DNA of 64,000 nucleotides from positions 4,712,001-4,776,000 of the forward strand of contig OX439050.1 in NCBI GenBank assembly GCA_949317995.1, given 5' to 3'. The notes below the pieces were generated by a model. That model worked only from the letters and a program-made list of their open reading frames with translations, was not told the origin of the DNA and did not search any database. The DNA is from Acholoe squamosa. Lineage: Eukaryota; Annelida; Polychaeta; Phyllodocida; Polynoidae. Position 1 is the first letter of the stretch, and each line of letters opens with the position of its first letter. Positions 61,680 to 64,000 of the stretch are shown piece after piece. The position numbers and the translations under genes were made by a program.

Positions 61680-64000
61680 CACCTGCACTCCCCAGGCTGC
61701 ACTGCCCAGGCTGCATTCCGCAGGCTGCTCTCCCCAGGCTGCACTCCCCAGGCTGCACTGCCCTGCCTGCACTCCCCAGGCTGCACTCCCAGGCTGCACT
61801 GCCCTGCCGGCACTGCCAAGGCTGCACTCCCCAGGCTGCACTCCCAGGCTGCACTGCCCTGCCGGCACTGCCAAGGCTGCACTCCCCAGGCTGCACTCCC
61901 CAGGCTGCACTGCCCAGGCTGCACTGCCCAGACTGAACTACCCAGGCTGCACTGCCCAGGCTGCACTGCCCAGACTGCACTGCCCAGGCTGCACTGCCCA
62001 GGCTGCACTGCCCAGGCTGCACTGCCCAGGCTGCACTCCTCAGGCTGCACTGCCCAGGCTGCACTGCCCAGGCTGCACTGCCCAGGCTGCACTCCCCAGG
62101 CTACACTGCCCTGCCCGCACTGCCCAGACTGCACTGCCCAGGCTGCACTGCCCAGGCTGCACTGCCCAGGCTGCACTCCTCAGGCTGCACTGCCCAGGCT
62201 GCACTGCCCAGGCTGCACTCCCCAGGCTGCACTCCCCAGGCTACACTGCCCTGCCCGCACTGCCCAGACTGCACTGCCCAGGCTGCACTGCCCAGGCTGC
62301 ACTGCCCAGGCTGCACTGCCCAGGCTGCACTCCTCAGGCTGCACTCCTCAGGCTGCACTGCCCAGGCTGCACTGCCCAGGCTGCACTGCCAAGGCTGCAC
62401 TCCCCAGGCTACACTGCCCTGCCCGCACTCCTCAGGCTGCACTGCCCAGGCTGCACTGCCCAGGCTGCACTTCCCAGGCTGCACTGCCCAGGCTGCACTC
62501 CCAAGACTGCACTGCCCTGCCTGCACTCTCCAGGCTGCACTCCCCAGGCTGCACTGCCCACGCTGCACTGCCCAGGCTGCACTCCCAAGACTGCACTGCC
62601 CTGTATGCACTCCCCAGGCTGCACTCCCCAGGCTACACTGCCCTGCCCGCACTCCCCAGGCTGCACTCCTCAGGCTGCACTGCTCTGCTGGCACTGCCCA
62701 GGCTGCACTGCCCAGGCTGCACTGCCCAGGCTGCACTGCCCAGGCTGCACTGCCCTGCCTGCACTGCCCAGGCTGCACTGTCCAGGCTGCACTGCCCTGC
62801 CTGCACTGCCCAGGCTGCACTGCCCAGGCTGCACTGCCCAGGCTGCACTGCCCAGGCTGCACTGCCCTGCCTGCACTGCCCAGGCTGCACTGCCCAGGCT
62901 GCACTCCCCAGGCTGCACTGCCCAGGTTGCACTGCCCTGCCTGCACCCCCCAGGCTACACTCCCCAGGCTGCACTCCCCAGGCTACACTCCCCAGGCTGC
63001 ACTCCCCTGCCTGCACTGCCCAGGCTGCACTCCCCAGGCTGCACTGCCCAGGCTGCTCTCCCAGGCTGCACTGCCCTGCCTGCACCGCCCTGCCTGCACT
63101 CCCCAGGCTGCACTGCCCAGACTGCACTGCCAAGACTGCACCACCCAGACTGTACTGCCCAGGCTGCACCCCCAGGCTGCACTCCCAGGCTGCACTGCCC
63201 TGCCTGCACTCCCCAGGCTGCACTCCCCAGGCTGCACTGCCCTGCCTGCATTCCCCAGGCTGCACTCCCCAGGCTGCACTGCCCTGCCTGCACTCCCCAG
63301 GCTGCACTGCCCAGGCTGCACTCCCCAGGCTGCACTGCCCTGCCTGCATTCCCCAGGCTGCACTGCCCTGCCTGCATTCCCCAGGCTGCACTGTCCAGGC
63401 TGCACTGCCCAGGCTGCACTGCCCTGCCCGCACTGCCCAGGCTGCACTGCCCAGGCTGCACTGCCCAGGCTGCACTGCCATGCCTGCACTGCCCATGCTG
63501 CACTGCCCATGCTGCACTGCCCAGGCTGCACTGCCCAGGCTGCACTGCCCAGGCTGCACTGCCCTGCCTGCACTCCCCAGGCTGCACTGCCCAGGCTGCA
63601 CTCCCCAGGCTGCACTGCCCTGCCTGCATTCCCCAGGCTGCACTGCCCTGCCTACATTCCCCAGGCTGCACTGTCCAGGCTGCACTGCCCTGCCAGCACT
63701 GCCCAGGCTGCACTGCCCAGGCTGCACTGCCCAGGCTGCACTGCTATGCCTGCACTGCCCATGCTGCACTGCCCATGCTGCACTGCCCAGGCTGCACTAC
63801 CCTGCCTGCACTGCCCAGGCTGCACTGCCCAGGCTGCACTGCCCAGGCTGCACTGCCCAGGCTGCACTACCCTGCCTGCACTGCCCAGGCTGCACTGCCC
63901 AGGCTGCACTGCCCAGGCTGCACTACCCTGCCTGCACTGCCCAGGCTGCACTGCCCAGGCTGCACTACCCTGCCTGCACTGCCCAGGCTGCACTGCCCAG
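61680..64000. repeat. 14-bp minisatellite, over 160 units, open at right
   Basis: The unit GGCTGCACTGCCCA, alternating with CTGCCTGCACTGCCC-type and CTCCCCA variants, fills 2.3 kb and continues beyond the window. Three units make 42 bp, so stop-free frames up to 378 aa appear (QPGQCSLGSAAWAV repeats). I do not regard them as genes: all lie inside the array, with no splice or start signals. Confidence 0.95.

Noticed and set aside
61606-63993. Long open frames (up to 378 aa, Cys/Gln/Gly/Trp-rich) on the minus strand, resembling a repetitive secreted protein
   Set aside because: They are direct translations of the 14-bp array. Several overlapping frames are open at once, and there is no signal peptide, unique flank or splice site.

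Overview
This is non-coding-rich eukaryotic DNA from an animal, most likely a marine invertebrate. The evidence is an intact env-bearing Ty3/Gypsy LTR retroelement, tRNA-derived SINE-like sequences, many short non-autonomous DNA transposons, a retroposon family ending in an (ACTC)n tail, and about a dozen minisatellites. A mollusc or another lophotrochozoan would fit the (ACTC)n-tailed repeats, but the sequence does not prove it. No bacterial-type gene, rRNA or CRISPR array was seen.

The main object is a 17.1-kb LTR retroelement at 3791-20886, transcribed on the minus strand. Its two 725-bp LTRs look identical by eye and are flanked by a 4-bp duplication (CGAG), so it inserted recently. In its own 5'->3' order it carries: LTR; primer binding site; gag (20122-17231); a G_GGA_AAC slippery heptamer (17270-17264) placed exactly in the gag frame for -1 shifting into pol (to 12852; protease, RT, RNase H, integrase, GPY/F module, long charged tail); an accessory block of ORF-A (195 aa, acidic with a C2H2 finger), ORF-B (161 aa, basic and Cys/Arg-rich, coupled to ORF-A by a TAATG stop/start overlap) and ORF-C (113 aa, resembling a second truncated Gag capsid domain); an antisense gene on the plus strand (8550-10447, apparently two exons); an F-like env (from 8141) whose frame is broken by one in-frame amber codon before its membrane anchor; polypurine tract; LTR. 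This accessory set, in an invertebrate Gypsy-type element, recalls complex retroviruses and is the best candidate for an undescribed system here.

The flanks (1-3.8 kb and 20.9-64 kb) are mostly repeats. A foldback MITE family with TTAA-CCC...GGG-TTAA ends and nested hairpins around ATGATGCA is scattered through 1-2 kb and 32-57 kb. At least four minisatellites (21, 44, 32 and 28 bp) appear to be expansions of different segments of it. A ~180-bp retroposon with an (ACTC)n tail has six copies, four with 10-14-bp target duplications, two of them inside that MITE family and one inside a 42-bp satellite. Other MITE-like elements with terminal inverted repeats, hAT-like fragments (GGATCCGCCACTG ends) and further satellites (77, 52, 39-42, 74, 51 and 14 bp) fill most of the rest. 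The 14-bp array runs off the right end.

Host genes are represented at most by a few candidate exons (near 33.7, 41.9-42.2, 43.3-43.7 and 58.3 kb) and by CpG-rich or CRE/YY1/NRF1-bearing segments (2.3-2.6, 22.6, 26.9, 42.8-43.1 kb) that could be promoters. Many long open frames in the satellites (0.3-1.3, 24, 31, 41, 57 and 62-64 kb) are by-products of periods that are multiples of 3, or become so after three units.
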